Source: an uncultured Sphingomonadaceae bacterium
GTDB taxonomy: Bacteria; Pseudomonadota; Alphaproteobacteria; Sphingomonadales; Sphingomonadaceae
DNA: 64,000 nucleotides
Assembly: GCA_947258815.1 (NCBI GenBank)
Contig: CAMYJW010000019.1
Location: 1-64,000, forward strand
Direction of reading: 5' to 3'
The position numbers and the translations under genes are program-made. Shown here piece after piece: positions 27,574-35,590 of this stretch. Position 1 is the first letter of the stretch. Every line of letters begins with the position of its first letter. The notes beneath the pieces were generated by a model. That model did no database searches. It was not told the origin of the DNA and was given only the letters and a program-made list of their open reading frames with translations.

Positions 27574-28821
27574 ATGACAGCGCAAAACGGCGCCAGCACA
27601 CTGCCGCAAATCCGCGTGCCCGCAGCGCTGACCTTTGGCGGGCTTGTTGCCGGGCTGTCGCTTGGCCTGTTGCTGGAAGACAGCGCATGGCTGAAGCCGC
27701 TGCTGGCCATTGCCGGGCCGGTGGGCGATCTTTGGTTGAGCGCGCTTAAAATGACAATCCTGCCGCTTGTTGCCGGGCTGTTATTTACCGGCATCGTGCA
27801 AACTGTGGCGACGGCGCGCGCGGGCGCAATGGCACGGCGCACGTTGTCGCTGTTTATCGCCATGCTGGCGGCCAGCGCCGCGATCGGCGTGGTGGCCATG
27901 CCGGCGTTGCTGGACATCGCGCCTGTCCCCGCATCCGCAGCCGCTGCATTTGGCAGCGCCCCTCAAAGCGGCGCGGATGTGCCCGGCGCAGCGGATTTTC
28001 TGGCAGGGCTGATCCCGGAAAACATCGCTAGGGCCGCTGCCGACGGCGCGATGCTGCCGTTTATCGTGTTCATCGCACTGTTCGCGCTTGGCTCAACCCG
28101 GCTGGCAGACAAACCGCGCGAATTGCTTGCCGGTTTCTTTGAAGCGCTGGCAGGCGCAATGATGGTGGTGATCGGCTGGATTCTGGCCATCGCCCCCGTT
28201 GGCGTGTTCGCGCTGGCGCTGGGTCTTGCCGCCCAAAGCGGAAGCGCGGCGATTGGCGCGCTGGCGCACTATATCGCGCTGGTGGTGGCGGTGGGCGCGC
28301 TGGTGCTGATCGGCGGCTATGCGCTGGGCATCATTGCGGGCCGCAAACGCCCGCTGCAATTCGCCCGCGCGCTGCTTCCCGCGCAAGCGGTGGCATTTTC
28401 CACCCAGTCCTCGCTTGCCAGCCTGCCCGCGATGCTGGTTTCTTGCCGCATGCTGAGCCTGCGCGATACCAGCGGAGAATTTGTGCTGCCGCTGGCGGTG
28501 GCGCTGTTTCGCGCAACCAGTCCGGCGATGAACCTTGCTGTGGCGATCTATGCCGCGCAGCTGACCGGCATTGAGCTGGAGCCATCGGCCCTGATTGCAG
28601 GTGCAGGCGTTGCCTTGCTGGTTTCGCTGGGCACCGTCTCGCTGCCCGGCACGATCAGCTTTATCGCTTCGATTGCGCCGATCGCGATTGCAATGGGCGT
28701 GCCGATAGAGCCTCTGGCGCTGCTCGTTGCGGTGGAAATGCTGCCCGATATCATGCGCACCGTGGGCAATGTGACGATGAACGTGGCGGTTACGGCAGTG
28801 ACAGACCGAAACGGAAAGTGA
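27574..28821 (+). CDS. Dicarboxylate/amino acid:cation symporter (DAACS family)
   Basis: A 415-residue transporter with about eight membrane helices and the two re-entrant-loop regions of GltP/DctA proteins: FSTQSSLASLPAML with the serine-rich HP1 turn near residue 275, and LPGTISFIASIAPIAIAMGVP as HP2. The NMTxxD-type motif is altered. The ribosome site GGGGGA precedes the ATG at 27574; the upstream ATG at 27559 is less likely. Substrate (glutamate, aspartate or C4-dicarboxylates) cannot be chosen. It is divergent from glmM. Confidence 0.85.
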   Translation: MTAQNGASTLPQIRVPAALTFGGLVAGLSLGLLLEDSAWLKPLLAIAGPVGDLWLSALKMTILPLVAGLLFTGIVQTVATARAGAMARRTLSLFIAMLAASAAIGVVAMPALLDIAPVPASAAAAFGSAPQSGADVPGAADFLAGLIPENIARAAADGAMLPFIVFIALFALGSTRLADKPRELLAGFFEALAGAMMVVIGWILAIAPVGVFALALGLAAQSGSAAIGALAHYIALVVAVGALVLIGGYALGIIAGRKRPLQFARALLPAQAVAFSTQSSLASLPAMLVSCRMLSLRDTSGEFVLPLAVALFRATSPAMNLAVAIYAAQLTGIELEPSALIAGAGVALLVSLGTVSLPGTISFIASIAPIAIAMGVPIEPLALLVAVEMLPDIMRTVGNVTMNVAVTAVTDRNGK

Positions 28822-28835
28822 GCGGGATTTCGCCC

Positions 28836-30263
28836 TCAGAAATAGCGCGCCAGCTTGAAATGCACGCGATGGCGGTCGCTCTTGTAAAGCTCATAGTTCG
28901 AATCGACCTTCTGGAAATTGTATTCCACCGAAGGAGAGAACCCGGCGATCCGCATCTGGCGCAACCCCGCATAGGCGCGCCCGTGATAGCGCCAGTCTTC
29001 CCGGCGATCGAATGAGAAAAAGGGCTGCGCCTCATCGTATTTGTAATAGGTCGCGCCGCCCGAAAGGCCCGCGTTGATCCCCAGCGGCAGTTCCGCGCCG
29101 ATCCCCGCGTTCACGCCAACGGTCTTGTTCGAATAGGCGTCGAACTGCAGGAAATCGCGGCGCACCAGCACACTGGCTGAAAGGATCGCAGACTTGCCCA
29201 CGACCTGCTCGTAACTGGCGTTGGCGCCCAGTTGCCAGCCGTTATATCCGGCATTGATATCGGATTCACTGCGCCGCCCGTCAAACTGCAGGGCAACGCG
29301 CCTGGTCCTGTCCAGACTGTGCTGCACCGTCAGCTTGGAGCCGAACTGGCGCGCAGCAATTTCACCGCCATACCAGCGGAAAAGGCTGACCCCCTGAATG
29401 CGAACATTGGTCTTGCTGTCCAGCCGCAATTCCGGTCCGGCGGCAAGCTGAAGCGAATAATCATCGAAGTCGCTGTCTTCGTATTTGACCATATTGGCGT
29501 TGAGATCGACGACGATCGACATGTTCTGCGCGGCAGGCAACCGGATCCCCGCATAGGCGCTGGCGGTTGCGCCAAGGCCGGAACGTTCGCGCGCATCCTC
29601 GTCAAGCTCAAGCGGCAGGCGCGTGGGGCCGAAGTTGACATCGACCGTCTCTGCCGCCGTCGCGGAGTTGATGTTGCTGTCCGGCGCAAAGCCGAAATCG
29701 AAACCGAAGCGGAACTTGCGGTTGGAGCGGATCACACTGCGCGCATTTCCGATCATGCGGGCGATATCTTCGGGCAGGTTCTCATCGTTCTGAGCCAGCC
29801 GCAAGTGATAGTCCGCGCCGCCCAGCTTGCCCTGCATCATCAGCGCTTTGGCCAGTTCAAGCCGAACGCGGGTCTGGCCCGGATGATCTTTCAGGATCGT
29901 GCGAAAGCGTTTCGACGCGGTTTTCGCATCACCCGTTTCCAGGGCGATCTTTCCATCGAGAAAATTATAGGGAACAGCCATGCCCGGCGCTGATTTCAAC
30001 GCGGCGACGAGCGGGCGTGCTTCTTCGTATTTCCCGTCGCGCACCAGTTTTTCAGCCAGCACCAGCAGTTGCGGCGCGGTCATCCGGTAATCGCATCTTC
30101 CGGCAAAGCAATGTGGTTCGATCTTTCCTGCTCGCGTTGCCGCTTCTGCCGCCACCGCGGCCGAAGGCGCGGAAGCCGCTTCTTCAGCATGCGCGCCGGT
30201 GGCGAGCAGGATCGCCGCCACGGTCGATGCCGTGGCGTGTCCAAATTGCAATGTGCGTGGCAT
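28836..30263 (-). CDS. Surface lipoprotein assembly modifier (Slam/DUF560)
   Basis: A 475-residue protein with a signal peptide ending about residue 26 (GAHA-EE), an N-terminal TPR-like helical domain (residues 60-165: LLVLAEKLVRDGKYEEARPL, then RVRLELAKALMMQGKLGGAD) and a C-terminal beta-barrel (185-475) ending in KLARYF. This two-part plan is that of Slam proteins, which place lipoproteins on the outer face of the outer membrane. Its ATG overlaps the stop of the upstream lipoprotein gene by one base (TAATG), so substrate and secretor are coupled. Confidence 0.88.
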   Translation of the reverse strand: MPRTLQFGHATASTVAAILLATGAHAEEAASAPSAAVAAEAATRAGKIEPHCFAGRCDYRMTAPQLLVLAEKLVRDGKYEEARPLVAALKSAPGMAVPYNFLDGKIALETGDAKTASKRFRTILKDHPGQTRVRLELAKALMMQGKLGGADYHLRLAQNDENLPEDIARMIGNARSVIRSNRKFRFGFDFGFAPDSNINSATAAETVDVNFGPTRLPLELDEDARERSGLGATASAYAGIRLPAAQNMSIVVDLNANMVKYEDSDFDDYSLQLAAGPELRLDSKTNVRIQGVSLFRWYGGEIAARQFGSKLTVQHSLDRTRRVALQFDGRRSESDINAGYNGWQLGANASYEQVVGKSAILSASVLVRRDFLQFDAYSNKTVGVNAGIGAELPLGINAGLSGGATYYKYDEAQPFFSFDRREDWRYHGRAYAGLRQMRIAGFSPSVEYNFQKVDSNYELYKSDRHRVHFKLARYF

Positions 30264-31504
30264 TATTTCTTGCCGACGAAAGTGCCCAGAATATCGACAC
30301 GCTCATCGGGATTTCCGCCAACAATGCGGAAACCGCCGCCAACTTCTTCGGCACCCGGCCCGTAGAACGTGCCATCGATGCTTGAGCCCTCAATCGCGAC
30401 ATCGCGCGTGTCGCCGTTCGGATTGGCAAAACCGGCGCTTTCGAAAAAGCCCTTGAAGCCACCGAAGTTGACCATGTTGATATCGCCTCGGCCCGATGCG
30501 GCAAAGGTTGCGCCCGCGCTGACGACCGACGGTGTCGGCGGAGGCGTGTCTGCGGTGTAAATCTGCGGAGCGTGAACCGTACCATCAAGATCGAGATTGA
30601 ACGTGTTCGTTGCAAAATCGACACTGATGTCGGCGCTGCCTTCGATCCACTGGAAATAACTGGGCAGGAACAGGCCGGACGCGTCCTGCAAATCGAGTGT
30701 CGGGTTGAAAACCATCGAGCCGAGCATCGAGCCGGAGAAACTTGCCGTGCCGCTGGTCGGCACGCTGTCGTTGGGTGTGATCTCGCCAAATGCGAAAGCG
30801 CCACGTTCAAGGTGGATGGCATCGCCAAGCGCATCATCGCCGAAATCGACCGATTCGAATGTGAAAGCGTTACGGACATAGCCGGCAAACGTCACATACT
30901 GGGTCTCCGCGCCCGGTTTCAGGTAGAACAGTGAAGCCGCCTGATAGGATGCGCCCTCGATACCCGATGGTGCGATATCGTTCGTGCCCGGATCGATCAG
31001 GCCATCCCCGCTGACCCGATAAGGAGAGCGTGGATCGCCATCCCCGGCCTGCAGGTAATTGATGTTCGTGTTCGAAAGTTCCGGCGTGCCCCACTGCGGT
31101 TCGCGCAGTCCGTCAAAATCCGTGCGGCTGGCAGGGTCCTGAAACTTGGAGCTGGTCTGGGCGCCCGTGATCGGATCGGTAACGCTGAGCGTGAACGTCG
31201 CGTCGCGCGGATCATAGGCAATCTGAATACCAGAATCGCGCACTGTGGAAGCCGAGCCGGCATAGATCTGCTGTTGCTGGCTGCAGCATTCGCCCTTGAG
31301 CTGCGAATATTCGAAAACGTGGTTAGACCCCACACCGTTGTAAGTCTTGGGTTCCTTGGGATCGGCGAAAGTGTGCACCGTGTTGGTGCCTCCGTCCGGT
31401 CCGGAGCCACTGACTGGCGGCGGCGTGCTGCTGATGGTTTGCGCTCCACCGCCGCCACAGGCAGCGAGAAGCGACGTACTGGCAAGCAAAAGAACAAGAC
31501 GCAT
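30263..31504 (-). CDS. TbpB-like lipoprotein, probable Slam substrate
   Basis: A 413-residue lipoprotein. The signal peptide ends in the lipobox LAAC (lipidated Cys16), followed by a GGGG linker. The rest is beta-rich; the C-terminal half resembles the eight-strand barrel of TbpB-type solute-binding proteins, with GTASFSGSMLGSM and, at the end, GTFYGPGAEEVGGGFRI then LGTFVGKK, the GxFYGPxAxExGG signature. TbpB-like proteins bind transferrin or other host metal carriers in pathogens; the ligand here is unknown and host transferrin is unlikely. It is followed at once by its Slam. Confidence 0.88.
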   Translation of the reverse strand: MRLVLLLASTSLLAACGGGGAQTISSTPPPVSGSGPDGGTNTVHTFADPKEPKTYNGVGSNHVFEYSQLKGECCSQQQQIYAGSASTVRDSGIQIAYDPRDATFTLSVTDPITGAQTSSKFQDPASRTDFDGLREPQWGTPELSNTNINYLQAGDGDPRSPYRVSGDGLIDPGTNDIAPSGIEGASYQAASLFYLKPGAETQYVTFAGYVRNAFTFESVDFGDDALGDAIHLERGAFAFGEITPNDSVPTSGTASFSGSMLGSMVFNPTLDLQDASGLFLPSYFQWIEGSADISVDFATNTFNLDLDGTVHAPQIYTADTPPPTPSVVSAGATFAASGRGDINMVNFGGFKGFFESAGFANPNGDTRDVAIEGSSIDGTFYGPGAEEVGGGFRIVGGNPDERVDILGTFVGKK

Positions 31505-31637
31505 GAGGGGCCCCCGAGATAAAAACTTCGGGAACAGGAGATAATTTTGTTAGGTTAATATCAGGTAAAATCTCTGGCCTTGCGGGCCGTTTGCGCCGTG
31601 TGCGGAAGGCTCTGGCCCACCGCAAGACAGCGCAGAC

Positions 31638-32243
31638 TCAGGCTTCCAGTTCGACATCCCAGTAAAGCCAGTCACGCCAGGTTTCGTGCAGATAATTGGG
31701 CGGGAAACCGCGTCCGCGTTCCTGAAGCTGCCAGTTCGTTGGCCGGATCGGATTGACCACGGGCATGCGCGCCTGCTCGGGCGTGCGGCCACCTTTCTTG
31801 AGGTTGCACGGCGCGCAGGCGGTCAGGATATTTTCCCAGCTTGTCCTGCCACCCAGCCGTCGCGGGATGACATGATCGAATGTCAGGTTGCGCGGGCTGC
31901 CGCAATACTGGCAAACGAAACGATCGCGCAGGAATACGTTGAAACGCGTAAATGCCGGAAACTGCGACGGTTTCACATACTGGCGCAGCGCGATCACCGA
32001 AGGCACCTGCATCGTCCAGCTGGGGCTGTGCACTGCGCGGCTATAGCATTCAAGAATATCGACCCGCTCAAGCACCACCGCTTTCACCGATGTCTGCCAC
32101 GGCCAGAGGCTGAGCGGATAATAGGAAAGCGGCGTATAATCGGCGTTCAAAACAAGCGCGGGGCATTCTTCAAGATTTCGGGAGGGATCATCCTCCGCAC
32201 TGCGGAACCGGGCCGCGCGCTCTATCAGCTCGGATCGGAGCAT
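31638..32243 (-). CDS. HNH endonuclease
   Basis: A 201-residue protein with a C-terminal HNH nuclease fold: the zinc site CQYCG (about residues 117-121), HVIPRRLGG with the catalytic His, and NILTACAPCNLKKGG with the second Cys pair. The N-terminal part LVLNADYTPLSYYPLSLW is the usual start of this widespread alphaproteobacterial group. No restriction or toxin gene is adjacent. Cellular role is unknown, perhaps DNA repair or defence against foreign DNA. The ATG at 32243 is chosen. Confidence 0.88.
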   Translation of the reverse strand: MLRSELIERAARFRSAEDDPSRNLEECPALVLNADYTPLSYYPLSLWPWQTSVKAVVLERVDILECYSRAVHSPSWTMQVPSVIALRQYVKPSQFPAFTRFNVFLRDRFVCQYCGSPRNLTFDHVIPRRLGGRTSWENILTACAPCNLKKGGRTPEQARMPVVNPIRPTNWQLQERGRGFPPNYLHETWRDWLYWDVELEA

Positions 32244-32403
32244 GGCCTCCCGTCGCAGGCCGATGTTGCGGTATGATGACGCGCCATGCGGTTTTAACAG
32301 CATGGACGCGACTCGCCGTCAAGGGAGGTGCCGCATCCCCATCCACAGCCCGGTGCACACCTGTTTGCACCCTTGCGCCGCGCGGCTAGAAACGCGGCTG
32401 ACC

Positions 32404-33234
32404 ATGATTGTCACGCGCTTCGCCCCCAGCCCCAACGGCCCGCTTCACCTTGGCCATGCCTATGCCGCGATCATCGCGCACGATCTGGCGCGGCAGGCTG
32501 GCGGCGCGCTCAAACTGCGGATCGAGGATATCGATGGCCCGCGCAGCCGGGCAGAATTTGTCGAGGACATTCTGGCCGATATCGCCTGGCTGGGCCTTGG
32601 CCATGATGGTGAGCCGGTATTCCAGTCCACCCGGCTTGCAGCTTATGAGGCCGCCGTTGCCCGATTGAAAGCGATCGGCGTGCTCTATCCATGCACCTGC
32701 ACCCGCGCCCGGATTGCCGGGATGGCAACCCGGTCCGGGCCGGACGGTCCGATCTATCCTGGCACCTGCAAAGGGCGCGATATCGATCCGGTTGGCGCGG
32801 CATGGCGGCTGGACGTGGCGAAAGCGATGGCGATCACCGGGCCGCTTTCATGGCATGATGCGCTGGCGGGCGAGCAAACCTGCGCCCCGCAAATTTTCGG
32901 CGATATCGTGCTGGTGCGAAAGGATTTGCCAGCCAGCTATCATCTCGCGGCAACGCTTGACGATGCAACGGACGCGATCACACTGGTCACGCGCGGACGC
33001 GATCTGTTCGCCGCCAGCCATATCCACCGCCTGTTGCAGGCGCTGCTGGAACTGCCCGTGCCGCGCTGGCACCATCATGCGCTGCTGATCGAGGCATCGG
33101 GCGAAAAGCTTGCCAAACGGCGCGGCTCCCCATCGCTTGCGGATCGGCGGCGCGCGGGCGAAGACGGGCGCGCGCTGGCCGATGCCCTGAGGGGCAATCG
33201 CTTCCCCGCTGGTATTTCACTGTCAGACGTCTAA
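32404..33234 (+). CDS. gluQ: Glutamyl-Q tRNA(Asp) synthetase
   Basis: A 276-residue truncated GluRS-like enzyme that attaches glutamate to queuosine in tRNA-Asp. It has the HIGH-type motif SPNGPLHLGHAY near residue 9, the zinc site CTCTRARI...YPGTCKG (about residues 98-123), and the KMSKS-like motif GEKLAKRRGS near residue 238. It lacks the anticodon-binding domain, as in GluQRS. The ATG at 32404 is used. Confidence 0.92.
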   Translation: MIVTRFAPSPNGPLHLGHAYAAIIAHDLARQAGGALKLRIEDIDGPRSRAEFVEDILADIAWLGLGHDGEPVFQSTRLAAYEAAVARLKAIGVLYPCTCTRARIAGMATRSGPDGPIYPGTCKGRDIDPVGAAWRLDVAKAMAITGPLSWHDALAGEQTCAPQIFGDIVLVRKDLPASYHLAATLDDATDAITLVTRGRDLFAASHIHRLLQALLELPVPRWHHHALLIEASGEKLAKRRGSPSLADRRRAGEDGRALADALRGNRFPAGISLSDV

Positions 33235-33244
33235 ATAGACTTTC

Positions 33245-33475
33245 ATGTCATACATTCTCATCCCGCTGATCGCCATTTTGATGATCATGGTCGTCGTCAG
33301 CCTCGTCCGGGGCATTATCGCGTTTCTGCAAAGCACCAGGCTGGACCTGGAAAACGATGACAGTACCGCTGTCACCGAAATGCAGCTGCGCCAGAACAAG
33401 GCGATGTTCGCGCGCATCAAGTATCAGGCGCTGGCCATTGTGGTGGTTGCCTTGCTGATCATGGTCAGCCGATAA
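33245..33475 (+). CDS. Twin-transmembrane-helix HIG1-type small protein
   Basis: A 76-residue protein with two membrane helices (residues 3-25 and 60-74) and the motif LRQNKAMFARIKYQALAIV, the QNK-x-M-x-x-R-x-x-x-Q-x-x-A pattern of HIG1-domain proteins. HIG1 proteins stabilise respiratory supercomplexes in eukaryotes; the bacterial form is frequent in alphaproteobacteria. It lies ten bases after gluQ and 25 bases before the adenosyltransferase gene. Confidence 0.85.
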   Translation: MSYILIPLIAILMIMVVVSLVRGIIAFLQSTRLDLENDDSTAVTEMQLRQNKAMFARIKYQALAIVVVALLIMVSR

Positions 33476-33500
33476 GCCCTCAAACGTCGAGGCCCGGCCA

Positions 33501-34082
33501 TTGGTAAAGCTCAACAAGATCTACACGAAAACGGGCGACGACGGCACCACCGGGCTGGTGGATGGCTCGCGCGTGGCCAAACATGATGCACGCATGGCGG
33601 CAATCGGCACGGTGGACGAAGCAAACAGCCTGATCGGCCATGCGATCTGCGCGATGGCTGGCAACGAACACGCCGCGGCGCTGACCCGCATTCAGAACGA
33701 CCTTTTCGATCTCGGCGCCGATCTTGCCACACCGGCAGAACCGGGAGACGAATTTGCGCCATCCGAAATGGTGCTGCGGATCGTGCCTGCACAGGCCGAA
33801 TGGCTGGAAGGCGCGATCGATGCGCTTAACGAAACGCTTGCGCCGCTCACCAGCTTTATTCTTCCCGGCGGAAGCGAGCCTGCCGCGCGCGTGCATCTGG
33901 CGCGCGCCACGGTGCGACGGGCAGAGCGCGATATAACCGGCCTCGCCGCCAGCGCGGCGGTTAATCCGGCGGCGATGGCCTATATCAATCGCCTCTCGGA
34001 TTACCTGTTCGTGCTGTCGCGCACGCTGAACGACAACGGCGCGGGTGATGTGCTCTGGGTTCCGGGCGGCAACCGCGCTTAG
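33501..34082 (+). CDS. Cob(I)yrinic acid a,c-diamide adenosyltransferase, PduO type
   Basis: A 193-residue PduO-type enzyme that transfers adenosyl from ATP to cob(I)alamin. Signatures are KIYTKTGDDGTTGLVDG at the N-terminus (ATP loop), IGTVDEANSLIG, and the C-terminal INRLSDYLFVLSRTLN, matching R-x-x-S-D-x-L-F-x-x-x-R. The frame has no ATG near the start; TTG at 33501 gives the expected N-terminus MVKLNKIYTKT, so a TTG start is likely. Confidence 0.92.
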   Translation: MVKLNKIYTKTGDDGTTGLVDGSRVAKHDARMAAIGTVDEANSLIGHAICAMAGNEHAAALTRIQNDLFDLGADLATPAEPGDEFAPSEMVLRIVPAQAEWLEGAIDALNETLAPLTSFILPGGSEPAARVHLARATVRRAERDITGLAASAAVNPAAMAYINRLSDYLFVLSRTLNDNGAGDVLWVPGGNRA

Positions 34083-34168
34083 TGCAAGGGTCGGAAGCTG
34101 GCTCTAGCCAATCGCGTTTCGTGCCGCTAACCCGCAGCGCAAAGGCAATCAATCTGGAGACAATCGAC

Positions 34169-35038
34169 ATGCAGACTATCGCAGTAATCGGCGCGGGTAT
34201 GATGGGAAAAGGCATCGCCCAGACTTCGGCACAATCCGGTTACAAGGTTCTGCTGACCGATGTTGAACTGGCCATCGCCGAAGCCGGCAAGGCCGGAATC
34301 GCCAAAGGCCTTGGCGGTCAGGTCAAGCGCGGCAAGATGACCGAGGAACAGGTCGCCGAAATTCTCGACCGGATCACGCCGATCGGCGATTATGCGCCGA
34401 TGGCCGAGGCCGACCTGATCATCGAGGCGGCAACCGAACGCGAAGACATCAAAATCAAAATTCTGGGAAAAGCAGGCGAAGTGCTTGGGGCCGATGCGAT
34501 CATGGCTTCGAACACCAGTTCGATCCCGATCACCCGGATGGGCGCAACCTGCCCCGATCCGACGCGGTTCATCGGCATGCACTTCTTCAACCCGGTGCCG
34601 GTCATGCGGCTGCTGGAAATCATTCCCGGCCTTGCCTCATCGGAAACAACCATCGCGCGTGCGCGCGAATTTGGCGACAAGCTCAACAAGCAGGTTATCC
34701 TTGCCGGAGACGAGCCGGGCTTCATCGTCAATCGTATCCTGCTGCCGATGATCAACGAGGCGATTTTTGTGCTGGGGCAAGGCGTCGGTTCGATCGAGGA
34801 TATCGACAACGGGTGCAAACTGGGCCTCAACCATCCGATGGGCCCGCTGGAGCTGGCCGATTTCGTTGGCATCGATACGCTCTATGAGATTGTCAAAGTG
34901 GTGTATCAAACCACCGGCGATTCGAAGTATCGCCCCGCACCGCTGCTGGTCAAATATGCAGAAGCAGGCTGGCATGGCCGCAAGACCGGTCGGGGTTTTT
35001 ACGACTATTCAGGCGAAACACCGGTTCCCACGCGCTGA
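34169..35038 (+). CDS. 3-hydroxybutyryl-CoA dehydrogenase
   Basis: A 289-residue single-domain HAD: NAD-binding AVIGAGMMGKGIA at the start, SNTSSIPITRM, the catalytic His in GMHFFNPVPVM, and the C-terminal dimer domain with NHPMGPLELADFVGID and RKTGRGFYDY. It oxidises 3-hydroxybutyryl-CoA in fatty-acid or polyhydroxybutyrate metabolism. CTGGAGA lies ahead of the ATG at 34169. Confidence 0.95.
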   Translation: MQTIAVIGAGMMGKGIAQTSAQSGYKVLLTDVELAIAEAGKAGIAKGLGGQVKRGKMTEEQVAEILDRITPIGDYAPMAEADLIIEAATEREDIKIKILGKAGEVLGADAIMASNTSSIPITRMGATCPDPTRFIGMHFFNPVPVMRLLEIIPGLASSETTIARAREFGDKLNKQVILAGDEPGFIVNRILLPMINEAIFVLGQGVGSIEDIDNGCKLGLNHPMGPLELADFVGIDTLYEIVKVVYQTTGDSKYRPAPLLVKYAEAGWHGRKTGRGFYDYSGETPVPTR

Positions 35039-35048
35039 TCCGGAACGG

Positions 35049-35444
35049 TCAGGGCCGCGTAAGACTGCCCTCGTTCAGTAGCCAGAAGCCTGCAACAAGC
35101 ATTATCGCGCCAGCCGCGACGCCATAGCCTAGCGCCATGAAATTGGGCGCGGACGCCGCTTTCATCTCGTGGCTGGAAAGGCGATCAAGCGTGGCGCGGG
35201 CACGGCGCTGCGCGGCAATGGCAAGCCACGCGCCAGCCAGCACGAACATTGTGGCAATCGCCCGCGCCAGCCACGGAGGATCGAACGCACCGAACACGGC
35301 GCGAAACGCCAGACCAATGCCTATCGCCGCGAAAGCAGTGCGGATCCAGCCGGCGAACGTGCGTTCCATCGCCATGATATTGCGATCCTCGGCAAGGTCA
35401 GTGCGTTCCCGCGCGAGTTCGTTGCTGTCGATATCGTCGGTCAT
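35049..35444 (-). CDS. DUF202-family membrane protein
   Basis: A 131-residue protein with three membrane helices (about 35-52, 60-78 and 102-122) and the DUF202 start ERTDLAEDRNIMAMERTFAGWIRT. Resembles YidH. It is convergent with the dehydrogenase and monocistronic. Function unknown. Confidence 0.85.
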   Translation of the reverse strand: MTDDIDSNELARERTDLAEDRNIMAMERTFAGWIRTAFAAIGIGLAFRAVFGAFDPPWLARAIATMFVLAGAWLAIAAQRRARATLDRLSSHEMKAASAPNFMALGYGVAAGAIMLVAGFWLLNEGSLTRP

Positions 35445-35490
35445 GCACCCTTTCTAGACCGATGGACAATCGCTGCAAGTTGTGCGGCTT

Positions 35491-35590
35491 AGAGCGTTTT
35501 CCGTTCAAGCTGACGCGCACGGAAGAGCAAAGCTCATGCGCCGCGCGGGCTTATCGCATTTTCCGATCCGAATTGATCGGAAAATGCTCT
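35491..35590. repeat. Composite dispersed palindromic repeat next to mutS
   Basis: The segment begins AGAGCGTTTTCCG and ends in a perfect stem, GCATTTTCCGATC (35556-35568) and GATCGGAAAATGC (35575-35587), with a six-base loop. The same stem in opposite orientation, with two changes, lies at 40627-40660 after maeB. It sits directly beyond the mutS stop and may act as its terminator or RNA-stabilising hairpin. Confidence 0.75.
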
